From positions 174,776-238,775 of the forward strand of contig JAXMFB010000007.1 in NCBI GenBank assembly GCA_046347945.1: a stretch of DNA of 64,000 nt, read 5' to 3'. Of this stretch, positions 44,274-53,841 are shown piece by piece. A program made the translations under genes and the position numbers. This stretch comes from Zeimonas sp046347945 (GTDB lineage: Bacteria; Pseudomonadota; Gammaproteobacteria; Burkholderiales; Burkholderiaceae_E). Positions within the stretch are counted from its first letter, which is position 1. Each line of letters begins with the position of its first letter. The notes beneath the pieces are model-generated. The model made no database searches and was not told the DNA's origin. It saw only the letters and a list, made by a program, of their open reading frames with translations.

Positions 44274-44921
44274 CTATATGTAGTGCGCGGTCGCGGTCAT
44301 CAGCCTCGCGGTGGCGCGCATCGCCCCGCGCACCGGCGCGGGCAGCTCGGCCCCGCCCAGCCGCAGCGCGTTCTGCGCGTGGCGCACCTCGTCGTCCTTC
44401 ATGGCCACGACGATCGCCCGCGAACGCAGGTCCGAGGCCGGCAGGCGCTCGAGGTGGCCATCCAGGTGCGCCTCGACCTGCCGCTCGGTCTCGGCCATGA
44501 ATCCCAGGCTGAGCCGGTCTCCCGCGCGCCCGGCGACCAACCCCAGCAGCAGCGCGCCGCCATACCAGAGGGGATTGAGCAGCGACGGCCGGGCGTCGAG
44601 CTCGCGCAGCCGCTCGCGGGTCCAGGCGAGGTGGTCGCCCTCCTCGCGGGCCGCCGCGCGGAACTCGCTGGCCAGGCGCGGGTCGGAGGTGGCCGCCGCC
44701 TGTCCCTCGTACAGCGCCTGGGCACAGATTTCGCCGACGTGGTTGACCCGCATCAGCGACGCCGACAGCCGGCGCTCGGCCGGGTGGGCGGGTTCCGAGG
44801 GGTCGCCGCCCGTCACCGGCAGCGCGCGCCCCGCCGACGCGACGCCGCTGAGCGTGGCCAGCGCCCGACAGGCGCCGGAAAGGAGCCGATCGGCGGCGTG
44901 CGGGCGGCGGAATCCATTCAT
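44274..44921 (-). CDS. coq7: Demethoxyubiquinone hydroxylase (Coq7 family)
   Basis: Di-iron hydroxylase for the penultimate step of ubiquinone synthesis. It is 215 residues, with the ferritin-like iron ligands in SLMRVNHVGEICAQALYEGQ, EEGDHLAWTRERL, ETERQVEAHLDGHL and MKDDEVRHAQNALRLG. The ATG at 44921 (MNGFRRPHAADRLLSG) has an AAGGACG site. In betaproteobacteria Coq7 replaces the flavin enzyme UbiF. It stands alone, divergent from the porin gene, with its end close to the IS110 boundary. Confidence 0.95.
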   Translation of the reverse strand: MNGFRRPHAADRLLSGACRALATLSGVASAGRALPVTGGDPSEPAHPAERRLSASLMRVNHVGEICAQALYEGQAAATSDPRLASEFRAAAREEGDHLAWTRERLRELDARPSLLNPLWYGGALLLGLVAGRAGDRLSLGFMAETERQVEAHLDGHLERLPASDLRSRAIVVAMKDDEVRHAQNALRLGGAELPAPVRGAMRATARLMTATAHYI

Positions 44922-45192
44922 GGCGAGACGTCCTTGACGTCGGCCGCCGGGCATTCGTCACGCCCGGTCCGGCCGGACCGACCGGCGGCGCCGCGCGCCG
45001 CCATTCGACTGTTGTTGACGAGCGACAGGATACCCAAAAAAACAACGGCCGACAGGTGCTCGGCTTTGCCCCCTTCCCGAATTTGGCGAGAATACGCAGG
45101 ACTTCTGACCGGGGAAGGCCCACCAGCCACTTCGGGGAGTTGCGGCGGCGTGGAGGCCGTCGATTGATTTCAGAAACCTAGGAGAATCTTCA

Positions 45193-46269
45193 ATGAAGAA
45201 ATCGCTTCTCGCAGTGGCTGTCGCGGCAGCTCTGCCGGCGGCCGCGTTCGCGCAGACGAACGTCACGCTGTCCGGTATCGTCAAGCTGGGCCTGGCGAAC
45301 ACCAAGATGGATAACGGCGCCACCGGCGACGGCAGCGGCACGAGCATGGACGACGGTTCGTCGCGCTTCATCATCAGCGGCTCCGAGGACCTCGGCGGCG
45401 GCATGAAGGGCATCTTCATGGTCGACACGCGCTTCCGTCCGGACGTCGGCACGGGCACGCTGGCCAGCGGCAACTCGTTCGTCGGCGTCGCGGGTGGCTT
45501 CGGCTCGATCCGCCTCGGTCGCCTGGACACCTACTACCAGTACGGTACCGACGAGTTCGGCGCTCGCGCCGTCGCGCTGCAGCACTCGAACATCTCGATC
45601 CTGAGCTGGGTCGGCGGCGTGCAGACCTCGGCCATCGCGAACGCTTCGCGTAGCGCCAACGTCGTCCGCTACGACCTGCCGGCCATGGGCGGCCTGTCGG
45701 GTGGCGTGACCTACTCGAACAACTTCCAGGCCGACGACGGCGCCGTGGGCGATCCGTCGAAAGGCACCGCGTGGTCGCTCGACCTCGCGTGGCGCGGCGG
45801 CCCGATCACGGTCGGCGGCGCGTACTGGGATGCCGACTTCGAAGGCCTGCCGACCAACGACGGCCAGCAAGCGTGGCGCCTGTACGGCAACTACAACTTC
45901 GGCATGTTCACGGCCGGCCTGACGTACGACGACTCGAAGGTCAAGGGTGCGACGGACGCCAAGCGCGGCGCCTGGTCGATCCCGCTGACCGCCAAGCTCG
46001 GCCCGGGCACGCTGCTCTTCACGTACACGGCTGCTCGTGACGTGAAGGCCGGCGGCACGATCGCCGACACCGGCGCGAGGATGATCGCGATCGGCTACGA
46101 CTACCCGCTGTCGAAGCGGACGTCGGTCGGCGTGTCGTACGCCAACCTGAAGAACGACGCCAACGCCAACTACGCGCTGTTCACGATGAACGCGCTGGGC
46201 GGCCACCCGAACCCGGTCGTGGGCCAGGACCAGCGTCAGTTCTACGTCGGTCTGCGTCACGCGTTCTGA
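45193..46269 (+). CDS. Gram-negative trimeric porin (OmpC/Burkholderia type)
   Basis: Outer-membrane 16-stranded beta-barrel of 358 residues. A signal peptide, KKSLLAVAVAAALPAAAFA, is cut before QTNVTLSGIVKLGLAN. The end, RQFYVGLRHAF, has the terminal Phe needed by the Bam complex. Loop 3 region GSIRLGRLDTYYQYG and the alternating hydrophobic strands are typical. The ATG has a TAGGAGA site. Codon use is strongly biased toward preferred codons, consistent with high expression, and a strong terminator follows. Confidence 0.96.
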   Translation: MKKSLLAVAVAAALPAAAFAQTNVTLSGIVKLGLANTKMDNGATGDGSGTSMDDGSSRFIISGSEDLGGGMKGIFMVDTRFRPDVGTGTLASGNSFVGVAGGFGSIRLGRLDTYYQYGTDEFGARAVALQHSNISILSWVGGVQTSAIANASRSANVVRYDLPAMGGLSGGVTYSNNFQADDGAVGDPSKGTAWSLDLAWRGGPITVGGAYWDADFEGLPTNDGQQAWRLYGNYNFGMFTAGLTYDDSKVKGATDAKRGAWSIPLTAKLGPGTLLFTYTAARDVKAGGTIADTGARMIAIGYDYPLSKRTSVGVSYANLKNDANANYALFTMNALGGHPNPVVGQDQRQFYVGLRHAF

Positions 46270-46309
46270 TCGCCGGCCGGCGCAAGCCGGCCTCGCGAGA
46301 GAGCTTGAA

Positions 46310-46337
46310 AACGCCGGGGCAACCCGGCGTTTTTTTT
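46310..46337 (+). terminator. Intrinsic terminator of the porin gene
   Basis: Nine-pair stem AACGCCGGG / CCCGGCGTT with a GCAA tetraloop, followed by eight T residues. It lies 40 bases after the porin stop and is one of the cleanest terminators in the window. Confidence 0.92.
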
Positions 46338-46409
46338 CGTCCGTTTGTGCATCCGGCGCGGCAGCGCCCGGCGGACGACGCCCGTCCGATGATTGAGATC
46401 GAAACATTT

Positions 46410-46426
46410 CAGACTTAAACTGTCTG
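46410..46426 (+). promoter_or_regulatory. Inverted repeat at the marR start, probable operator
   Basis: CAGAC-TTAAACT-GTCTG lies two bases before the ATG of the MarR gene. MarR proteins bind palindromes of this size and often repress their own operon until a phenolic or acyl-CoA ligand appears. The AT-rich spacer may include the promoter -10. Confidence 0.7.
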
Positions 46427-46428
46427 GC

Positions 46429-46971
46429 ATGGGATCGATCGACGACGCCGCGCTCGCGGGGGCGCTGGACCACGAGACGCGCGTCCAGGCGCACGACCAC
46501 ACGGCACTGAAGCTGTGGCTGCGGCTGCTCACCTGCACGCACCTGATCGAAGGCTCGGTACGCCGCAGGTTGCGCAGCGAGTTCGAGTCCACGCTGCCGC
46601 GTTTCGACCTGCTGGCGCAGCTCGAACGCCATCCGCAGGGCCTGAAGATGAGCGAGCTGTCGCAGCGCCTGATGGTGACCGGCGGCAACGTCACCGGGCT
46701 GGCCGACCAGCTCGAGTCGGAGGGCTGGATCACCCGCGAGCCGGTGGCCGACGATCGCCGCGCGATCCGCCTGAAGCTGTCGCCCACCGGGCGTCGCCGC
46801 TTCGCCGACATGGCGGCCGGTCACGAGCGCTGGGTGATCTCGCTGTTCGAGGCACTGTCGCGCGACGAGCAGCAACAGCTGCTTCGCCTGCTCGGAAAGC
46901 TCAAGCCCGGCCTCGTCGCCGGCGTGCAACGCGGCGGCGACGCCCGCCCTGCGGAGCGGCGACGCTCCTGA
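46429..46971 (+). CDS. MarR-family transcriptional regulator
   Basis: A 180-residue winged-helix repressor: LPRFDLLAQLERHPQGLKMSELSQRLMVTGGNVTGLADQLESEGWITREPVADDRRAIRLKLSPTG is a textbook MarR DNA-binding domain with flanking dimer helices. It lies 16 bases upstream of an aryl-CoA ligase gene, so it probably responds to the ligase substrate or its CoA ester, as other MarR regulators of aromatic catabolism do. The ATG at 46429 directly follows an inverted repeat. Confidence 0.92.
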   Translation: MGSIDDAALAGALDHETRVQAHDHTALKLWLRLLTCTHLIEGSVRRRLRSEFESTLPRFDLLAQLERHPQGLKMSELSQRLMVTGGNVTGLADQLESEGWITREPVADDRRAIRLKLSPTGRRRFADMAAGHERWVISLFEALSRDEQQQLLRLLGKLKPGLVAGVQRGGDARPAERRRS

Positions 46972-46987
46972 CCGGAGGAGTCCCACG

Positions 46988-48601
46988 ATGCACCGCTCCG
47001 CGCACCTCGACACCTTCGCCCGCGACAACCTGCCGCCGCCCGAGCAGTGGCCCGAGCTTCCGCAGTCGCCCGACACGCAGTACCCGGAGCGCCTCAACGC
47101 AGCCGTCGAGCTGCTCGACCGGATGGTCGAGCGCGGCTTCGGCGACGCGATCGCGCTGCGTACCGACGCGGCCGCCTGCACTTACTACCAGCTCTACGTG
47201 CGCGTGAACCAGATCGCGCACGCGCTGCGCGAGCGGATGGGGCTGGTGCCGGGCAACCGCGTGCTGTTGCGCGGCACGAACAACCCGATGATGGCCGCCT
47301 GCCTGCTGGCGACGATCAAGGCCGGGCTGGTCGCCGTGCCGACGATGCCGCTGCTGCGCGCCAGGGACCTCGCGCCGGTGGTCGCCAAGGCGAAGGTGTC
47401 GGCCGCGCTGTGCGACATCGCGCTGCGCGACGAGCTCGACGCGCTCGCGCGCGAGACGCCTGCCCTGAAGCAGGTCATGTTCTTCAACGACGGCAGCGGC
47501 GCGTTCGACGCGCTCGAGACGCACCTCGCCGCGATGCCGACGCGCTTCGCAGCGTGCGACACCGCGCAGGACGACGTCGCGCTGATCGCGTTCACGTCGG
47601 GCACGACCGGCACGCCGAAGGGCACGATGCACTTCCACCGCGACATCGTCGCGATGTGCGACCTGTTCCCGCGCCACGTACTGCGCCCCGGCCCCGAGGA
47701 CGTCTTCTGCGGCACGCCGCCGCTCGCCTTCACCTTCGGGCTGGGCGGCATGCTGTGCTTTCCGATGCGCGTCGGCGCGTCGGTGGTGCTGCTCGAGCGC
47801 GGCACGCCCGAGACGCTGCTCGACGCGATCCAGCATCATCGCGCGAGCGTGCTGTTCACCGCGCCGACGATGTACCGGCAGATGGCCGCGATCGTGAAGC
47901 GCTTCGACCTGTCGTCGCTGAAGAAGTGCGTGTCGGCCGGCGAGGCGCTGCCCGACGCGACGCGACAGTTGTGGAAGGAGGCGACCGGGATCGAGATCAT
48001 CGACGGGATCGGCTCGACCGAGATGATCCACATCTTCGTCTCGTCGCCGCCCGAGGCGGTGCGCCGCGGCGCGATCGGCAAGGTGGTGCCGGGCTACGAG
48101 GCGCGCATCGTCGACGACGAGATGAACGAATTGCCGCCGGAGACGGTGGGCAAGCTCGCGGTGAAGGGCCCGACCGGCTGCCGCTACCTGGCCGACGCGC
48201 GCCAGCTCAACTACGTGAAGAAGGGCTGGAACCTGCCGGGCGACACGTTCAGGATGGACGCCGACGGCTACTTCTACTACCAGGCGCGCTCGGACGACAT
48301 GATCGTCTCGGGCGGCTACAACATCGCCGGCCCCGAAGTGGAGGCGGCGCTGATGATGCACGACGCGGTCGCCGAGTGCGGCGTGATCGGCGTGCCCGAC
48401 GACGCGCGCGGGCAGATCGTCAAGGCGTTCGTCGTGCTCGAGCCGGGCTACACGGGCGACGCGGCGATGGCCGCCGCGCTGCAGGACTTCGTCAAGCGGA
48501 CGATCGCGCCGTACAAGTACCCGCGCGCGGTCGAGTTCCGCGAGTCGCTGCCGCGCACCGAGACCGGCAAGCTGCAGCGGTTCCGGTTGCGCGGCGGCTG
48601 A
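46988..48601 (+). CDS. Benzoate-CoA ligase-family enzyme, probably 2-aminobenzoate-CoA ligase
   Basis: An ATP-dependent aryl-CoA ligase of 537 residues. AMP-forming signatures are present: FTSGTTGTPKGTMHFHRD (P-loop), CVSAGEALPDATRQLWKEATG, DGIGSTEM, and the lysine-bearing end, PRTETGKLQRFRLRGG. The N-terminus, MHRSAHLDTFARDNLPPPEQWPEL, resembles 2-aminobenzoate-CoA ligases of Burkholderiales. The substrate is inferred; benzoate or other aryl acids are possible. The ATG at 46988 has a GGAGGAG site. It forms an operon with marR. No monooxygenase partner follows, so degradation would need genes elsewhere. Confidence 0.85.
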   Translation: MHRSAHLDTFARDNLPPPEQWPELPQSPDTQYPERLNAAVELLDRMVERGFGDAIALRTDAAACTYYQLYVRVNQIAHALRERMGLVPGNRVLLRGTNNPMMAACLLATIKAGLVAVPTMPLLRARDLAPVVAKAKVSAALCDIALRDELDALARETPALKQVMFFNDGSGAFDALETHLAAMPTRFAACDTAQDDVALIAFTSGTTGTPKGTMHFHRDIVAMCDLFPRHVLRPGPEDVFCGTPPLAFTFGLGGMLCFPMRVGASVVLLERGTPETLLDAIQHHRASVLFTAPTMYRQMAAIVKRFDLSSLKKCVSAGEALPDATRQLWKEATGIEIIDGIGSTEMIHIFVSSPPEAVRRGAIGKVVPGYEARIVDDEMNELPPETVGKLAVKGPTGCRYLADARQLNYVKKGWNLPGDTFRMDADGYFYYQARSDDMIVSGGYNIAGPEVEAALMMHDAVAECGVIGVPDDARGQIVKAFVVLEPGYTGDAAMAAALQDFVKRTIAPYKYPRAVEFRESLPRTETGKLQRFRLRGG

Positions 48602-48631
48602 CGCGGCGCGTCGGCGCCCGGCGCCGACCCG

Positions 48632-50329
48632 CTACGCCGCCTTCTTCAACGCCTCGTCGCGAAGCTCCCTGCGCAGGATCTTGCCGACGTTGGTCTTCGG
48701 CAGTTCGACGCGGAACTCGATGTACTTCGGCTTCTTGTAGCCGGTGAGGTTCTCGGCGCAGTACTGCATCAGGTCGCGCTCGGTGAGGCTCTCGTCCTTC
48801 TTGACGACGAACAGCTTCACCGCCTCGCCCGAGTTCGCGTCGGGCACGCCCACCGCCGCCACCTCGAGCACGCCCGGGTGGTTGGCGACGACGCCCTCGA
48901 TCTCGTTGGGGTACACGTTGAAGCCCGAGACCAGGATCATGTCCTTCTTGCGGTCGACGATGCGCGTGTAGCCGCGCTCGTCCATGATGCCGACGTCGCC
49001 GGTCTTGAAGAAGCCGTCGGGCGTCATGACCTTGGCGGTCTCGTCGGGGTGGCCCCAGTAGCCCACCATGACCTGGGGGCCGCGGATCGCGATTTCGCCG
49101 CGCTCGCCCAGCGGCACCGGCTTGCCGTCGTCGTCGAGGATCGCGACGTCGGTGGACGGGAACGGCAGGCCGATCGTGCCGCTGAACGCGTCGGTGTCGG
49201 TGGGATTGCCGGTGGCGGCGGGCGAGGTCTCCGAGAGCCCGTAGGCCTCGCAGATCGGGCAGCCGGTGATGGCGAGCCACTTCTTCGCGACCGCCTCCTG
49301 CACCGCCATGCCGCCGCCCAGCGACACGCGCAGTTCGGAGAAGTCGAGCCTGGCGAACTCGGGATTGTTCGCCAGCGCGTTGAACAGCGTGTTGACCGAC
49401 GGGAACAGGCTGATCCTGTACGGCCGGACCTCCTTGATCAGCGCCGCCTGGTCGCGCGGATTGGGGATCAGCACGTTCAGGCCGCCCAGCCGGATGCCGA
49501 GCAGGCAGCACGAAGTGAGCGCGAAGATGTGGTAGAGCGGCAGCGCGCACAGCCAGATCATCTGTTCGGGCGCCGGCCCCTTGCGGGGGTTGTGCAGCGC
49601 CGGCTGGATCCACGCCTCGGCCTGCAGCACGTTGGCGACGAGGTTGCGATGGACCAGCGTCGCGCCCTTGGCCAGGCCGGTGGTGCCGCCCGTGTACTGC
49701 AGGAACGCGACATCCTCGTGCCCAAGCGCGACCGGCTTGTACTGCATCCGGCTGCCTTCGGCGAGCACGGTGTTGAAGCGCGTGGCATGGGGCAGCTCGA
49801 ACGCCGGTACCATCTTCTTCACGTGGCGCACGACGAAGTTGACCAGCATGCCCTTGGCGAAGCCCAACAGGTCGCCCATCGACGCGAGCACGACGTGCTC
49901 GATCTTCGTGCGCGCGATCACCTGCTGAAGCGTGGTGGCGAAATTCTCGAGGATGACGATGGCCCGGGCGCCGGAGTCCTTCAGCTGGTGCTCGAGCTCG
50001 CGAGGCGTGTACATCGGGTTGACGTTGACGACGACGTAGCCGGCACGCAGGATCGCGGCGATCGTCACCGGGTACTGCAGCACGTTGGGCATCATGACGG
50101 CGACCCGGTCGCCCTTCTGCATGCCGCGCGACTGCAGCCAGGCCGCGACGCACCTGGAGAGGTCGTCGAGCTCGCCGTAGGTCATCGGCTTGCCGAAGCC
50201 GACGAAGGCCTTCCGGTTGCGGTACTTGGCGAACGCCTCGTCGAAGATCTGCACCACCGACTCGTAGCGGTGGTGGTCGATCTCGTGGGGCACGCTCGGG
50301 GGGTAGCTCTTCAGCCAGAAGCGGTCCAT
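48632..50329 (-). CDS. fadD: Long-chain fatty-acid-CoA ligase
   Basis: Activates fatty acids for beta-oxidation. It is 565 residues, with the P-loop YTGGTTGLAKGATLVHRN, EAYGLSETSP, the Asp/Arg linker in GDVGIMDERGYTRIVDRKKDMI and the LPKTNVGKILRRELR end. MDRFWLKSYPPSVPHEID is the family start. It is convergent with the aryl-CoA ligase, 30 bases apart. It appears to be a single-gene unit. Confidence 0.95.
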   Translation of the reverse strand: MDRFWLKSYPPSVPHEIDHHRYESVVQIFDEAFAKYRNRKAFVGFGKPMTYGELDDLSRCVAAWLQSRGMQKGDRVAVMMPNVLQYPVTIAAILRAGYVVVNVNPMYTPRELEHQLKDSGARAIVILENFATTLQQVIARTKIEHVVLASMGDLLGFAKGMLVNFVVRHVKKMVPAFELPHATRFNTVLAEGSRMQYKPVALGHEDVAFLQYTGGTTGLAKGATLVHRNLVANVLQAEAWIQPALHNPRKGPAPEQMIWLCALPLYHIFALTSCCLLGIRLGGLNVLIPNPRDQAALIKEVRPYRISLFPSVNTLFNALANNPEFARLDFSELRVSLGGGMAVQEAVAKKWLAITGCPICEAYGLSETSPAATGNPTDTDAFSGTIGLPFPSTDVAILDDDGKPVPLGERGEIAIRGPQVMVGYWGHPDETAKVMTPDGFFKTGDVGIMDERGYTRIVDRKKDMILVSGFNVYPNEIEGVVANHPGVLEVAAVGVPDANSGEAVKLFVVKKDESLTERDLMQYCAENLTGYKKPKYIEFRVELPKTNVGKILRRELRDEALKKAA

Positions 50330-50402
50330 GTCGGGCTCTCTGCGGCGATGCGACCGTGAGCAGGCCCCTCGCCCGCTCCTCGAGTCGGGGCCGATTATGC
50401 CT

Positions 50403-51629
50403 TCAGCGCCCGGAGTTCGGGCTGAGCAGGGTCAAGGCCGGTGTCGCCGGCCGCACGGCGGGTCGCGAGGCCTGCGGCGGCGCCCGCGTCATGGCCGACC
50501 GCGAGGCTCGCGGCGGCGCCACCGGGACCAGCGCCGCCAGCGCCCGCTCGCGGTCGGCCTTCGGGAGATCGCCCAAGCGCCGGGCCGCGGCGTAGAAGGC
50601 AGGCAGGTCGCCGCCCTCCTGCGCGAGCATCACCCGGAACGCCGGAACCTGCTCGGTGTAGGTGGCGACCGACGCGAGGTGCGCGTTGGTCAACGGCTGC
50701 GCGAACCAGCGGTCGTAGCCGGCGTAGCCGCCCCATCGCTCCTTGAGCGCCTCGTAGTCGCGGCGCAGCGCAGCGAAGATCTCGCGCCTGGACGCTCGCT
50801 TGTCGTCGTCGGACACCGGCGATGCGTAGGCCGCCTCGAGCGCGCCCCGATAGCGCTTCAGCAGGGCCAGGAACTGCTCGCGCCGCTCGGCGAAGCGCTG
50901 CCACTCGCTGCGCAGCGCCGGGTCGCTGCCCGCGGCCTCGCGCGCAGCCAGCCAGCGCTCGAGGCCGGCCTGCTCAACCGCGGTCGCGAACGACTCGTTG
51001 AAGGTCGAGTCGCCCTTCACGTAGAGCACCTGGTGCGCGAGCTCGTGGAACACCAGGCGCGCGAGCTCGCCGTCGGGGTAGCGGACGAAGGTGTTCAACA
51101 CCGGATCGTCGAACCAGCCCAGCGTCGAGTACGCCGGCACGCCGCGCACGAAGGCCTCGAGGCCGTCGGCGCGAAGCTTCGCGGCGAAGCGCTCGGCGTC
51201 CTGCCGGTCGTAGTAGCCGCGATAGGTGACGCAGCCGGCGACCGGGAAGCACCACTCGAGGAGCTTCATCGACAGCTCCGGCGTCGCGAACACGTTCCAG
51301 ACGACGAACGGGCGCTTGAGGTCGGCGTACTCGGTGTAGCTGCCGTTGGCCGGCAGCGCGAGATCGGCCGATGCGAAGCGGCGGATCTCGAGCACCTGCT
51401 CGAGCTTGTGCCGCAGCGCCGGATCGATCCCGGGCTGCGCGAGCAGCTCGCGGATCGGGCGCGCCTCGCGCATCACCGCCAGGTGCCCGGCCATCGATTG
51501 CCAGTAGTAGCCGGGCCCGTCGCTCCAGGCCGAGCAGCCGCCGAGCAGCGTCAGCAGCGCCGTCGTCGCGATCAGCGCGCCCCTTCGCAGCGAGGCGATC
51601 AGCGCGCCCCTTCGCGGCGACGCGCTCAC
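50403..51629 (-). CDS. Zinc aminopeptidase-like lipoprotein (PF10023 type)
   Basis: A 408-residue protein with a lipobox (LLTLLGGC, Cys about residue 32), so anchored in the envelope. The zinc motif HELAHQ in FHELAHQVLYVKGDSTFNESFATAVE and the VPAYSTLGWFDDPVLNTF stretch place it with the putative aminopeptidase family PF10023. The start is a GTG at 51629 that overlaps the upstream stop (GTGA). The signal region holds a duplicated RRGALIA (24-bp direct repeat near 51590-51625), which lengthens the N-region. Natural substrate unknown. Confidence 0.88.
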   Translation of the reverse strand: MSASPRRGALIASLRRGALIATTALLTLLGGCSAWSDGPGYYWQSMAGHLAVMREARPIRELLAQPGIDPALRHKLEQVLEIRRFASADLALPANGSYTEYADLKRPFVVWNVFATPELSMKLLEWCFPVAGCVTYRGYYDRQDAERFAAKLRADGLEAFVRGVPAYSTLGWFDDPVLNTFVRYPDGELARLVFHELAHQVLYVKGDSTFNESFATAVEQAGLERWLAAREAAGSDPALRSEWQRFAERREQFLALLKRYRGALEAAYASPVSDDDKRASRREIFAALRRDYEALKERWGGYAGYDRWFAQPLTNAHLASVATYTEQVPAFRVMLAQEGGDLPAFYAAARRLGDLPKADRERALAALVPVAPPRASRSAMTRAPPQASRPAVRPATPALTLLSPNSGR

Positions 51630-53791
51630 GCAACCCCCTCCCCGGGCGGGTGCCCGCGCGGCTTGCCCGCCCGGCCCCCGGCACGTTCCCCGAGCCCTTC
51701 GGCGGCCCGCTCGTCGGCGCGCCGCAACTCGACCAGGCAGTCGTAGAAGGTCGGGCCGCGCCCGAGATCGGTGAGCGCGGGGCTGGTCACGGCGTTCACG
51801 TTGCGGCCGCCGGGCGCGAGCTTGTGCCACCAGACCCCCCACGCGACCACGAGGCCGCGGCGCACGCGATCCGACAGCTTCGCGCGCGCGAGGAACGCGC
51901 CGCGGTCGTTGAACAGTTCGACCCTATCCCCGTCGGCGATGCCGCGCGCCGCGGCGTCTTCCGGGTGCACCTCGCAGCCGGGCTCGCGCTCGGCGGCGCG
52001 CAGGCTGTCGACGTTCACGAAGGTGGAGTTCAGGAAGTTGCGCGCCGGCGGCGAGATCAGCGCGAGCGGATAGCGCCGCGCCAGGTCCGGCGCGCTGGCG
52101 GCCGACTCGTGCGGAGGCACCCAGTCGGGCAAGGGGTCGAGACCCTGCGCGGCGAGCCGCTCGCTGTGGAATTCGCATTTGCCCGAAGGGGTCGGAAAGC
52201 CGCCTTCGGCGAACGGGGCCGGCGGCACCGCCAGTTTCGCCCAGCCGCGGCGCCTCAACTCGGCGAGATCGAGGCCGCCCAGGCGCGGGTCGCTCCAGTC
52301 GATCGCATCGCGCGCGATCTCCTCGTCGCTGGCCGCCAGCGCCGGATGCGCGAGACCCATGCGCCGCGCGAGTTCGCGAAAGATGTCGGCGTTCGGGCGG
52401 GCCTGGCCCAGCGGCGCGATGGCCGGCTCGTTGGCGAGCAGGTACAGGTGACCGTAGGTGCGGTGCACGTCGAAGTGCTCGAGCTGCGTCGTGGCCGGCA
52501 GCAGGTAGTCGGCGTAGTCGGCGGTGTCGGTCCGGAAGTGCTCGAGCACGACCGTGAACAGGTCTTCGCGCGCGAAGCCGGCGAGCACCCGCCCGGTGTC
52601 GGGCGCCACGGCGACCGGATTCGAGTTGTAGACGACCAGCGCCTCGATCGGCGGATCGGCGGCGAGCAGCGCCTCGCCGATGCTGACCATGTTGATCGTG
52701 CGCGGCGGGCGCGCCGGCCAGCCGGGCATCAGGTCGGGCCGGGTGTGGCGATCGGGGGTGAGCGGCAGCATCCCGCTCACCGACAGCAGCACGCCGCCGG
52801 CGGGGTCGCGCCAGGCGCCGACGAGCGCCGGCAGCGAGGCGATCGCGCGCACCGCGTTGGCGCCGCCGTGCGTACGCTGCACGCCGTAGTTCAGCCGGAT
52901 CGCCGCCGGGCGCGTGCTGCCGTAGAGCCGGGCCAGCTCGCGCACCTCGTCGGCGCCGATACCGCAGATCGACGCGACCCGCTCGGGCGGGTAGCGCGCC
53001 GCGCGCTCGGCCAGCGCGTCGAAGCCCAGCGTGTGCCGCGACACGTAGTCGCGATCGACCAGCCCTTCGGAGATCAGGACGTGGGCCATGCCCAGCGCCA
53101 GCGCCGCGTCGGTGCCCGGCCACGGCGCCACGTGGCGGTCGCAGCGCGCGGCGGTGTCGCTTCGGTACGGGTCGATCGCGACCAGCGTCGCGCCACGCCG
53201 CTTCGCCTCCCGGGCGAAGCTCCAGAAGTGCAGGTTCGCAGCGATCGAGTTCGAGCCCCAGATGAGGATGAGCTTCGAGTCGACGTAGCGCTCGACGTCC
53301 ATGCCGACCAGCCCGCCCAGCGTGTGCGTCATCCCCGCCGCGCCGGCGGTCGCGCAGATCGTCCGGTCGAGCAGCGAGGCGCCGAGCGCGTGGAAGAAGC
53401 GGCTGGCCATGCCCTCGCCCTGCACCCAGCCCATCGTGCCGCAGTAGCTGTAGGGGAGGATGCGCTGCGGATCGCGGGCGGCGATCGCCGTCAGGCGCGC
53501 GGCAATGACTTCGAGCGCAGCGTCCCAGGAAACCGGCTCGAACCGGCCCTCGCCCTTGCGGCCGACCCGCTTCATCGGCTGCAGCACGCGGCCGGCGCTG
53601 TAGGTGCGCTCGGGATAGCGCGACACCTTCGCGCACAGCGCGCCGTGGGTGGTCGGGTGGTCGGGGTCGCCAGTGACCTTGACCGCGCGCCCGTCGCGCA
53701 CCGTGATCCGCAGCGCGCAGGTGTCCGGGCAGTCGTGCGGGCAGGCGCCGCGGACGACGCGCTCGGCCGTTGCGGGGTCGGCGGCACTCAT
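51626..53791 (-). CDS. Molybdopterin-dependent oxidoreductase (formate-dehydrogenase/BisC superfamily)
   Basis: A 721-residue catalytic subunit. The N-terminal [4Fe-4S] motif is CPHDCPDTC with a fourth Cys in GALCAKV. Bis-MGD domains follow: LPYSYCGTMGWVQGEGMASRFFHALGAS, LILIWGSNSIAANLHF, LNYGVQRTHGGANAVR and a C-terminal AspDecarbox-like domain (YPLALISPPARNFLNSTF). There is no Tat leader, so it is cytoplasmic. No electron-transfer partner subunits are encoded nearby, so its acceptor and substrate are unknown. It overlaps the aminopeptidase gene by four bases. Confidence 0.9.
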   Translation of the reverse strand: MSAADPATAERVVRGACPHDCPDTCALRITVRDGRAVKVTGDPDHPTTHGALCAKVSRYPERTYSAGRVLQPMKRVGRKGEGRFEPVSWDAALEVIAARLTAIAARDPQRILPYSYCGTMGWVQGEGMASRFFHALGASLLDRTICATAGAAGMTHTLGGLVGMDVERYVDSKLILIWGSNSIAANLHFWSFAREAKRRGATLVAIDPYRSDTAARCDRHVAPWPGTDAALALGMAHVLISEGLVDRDYVSRHTLGFDALAERAARYPPERVASICGIGADEVRELARLYGSTRPAAIRLNYGVQRTHGGANAVRAIASLPALVGAWRDPAGGVLLSVSGMLPLTPDRHTRPDLMPGWPARPPRTINMVSIGEALLAADPPIEALVVYNSNPVAVAPDTGRVLAGFAREDLFTVVLEHFRTDTADYADYLLPATTQLEHFDVHRTYGHLYLLANEPAIAPLGQARPNADIFRELARRMGLAHPALAASDEEIARDAIDWSDPRLGGLDLAELRRRGWAKLAVPPAPFAEGGFPTPSGKCEFHSERLAAQGLDPLPDWVPPHESAASAPDLARRYPLALISPPARNFLNSTFVNVDSLRAAEREPGCEVHPEDAAARGIADGDRVELFNDRGAFLARAKLSDRVRRGLVVAWGVWWHKLAPGGRNVNAVTSPALTDLGRGPTFYDCLVELRRADERAAEGLGERAGGRAGKPRGHPPGEGVA

Positions 53792-53841
53792 ATCCCAATG
53801 CTAATCTATCGGAACCGCCCTGCGCCGCAGCGAGTGTCTCC

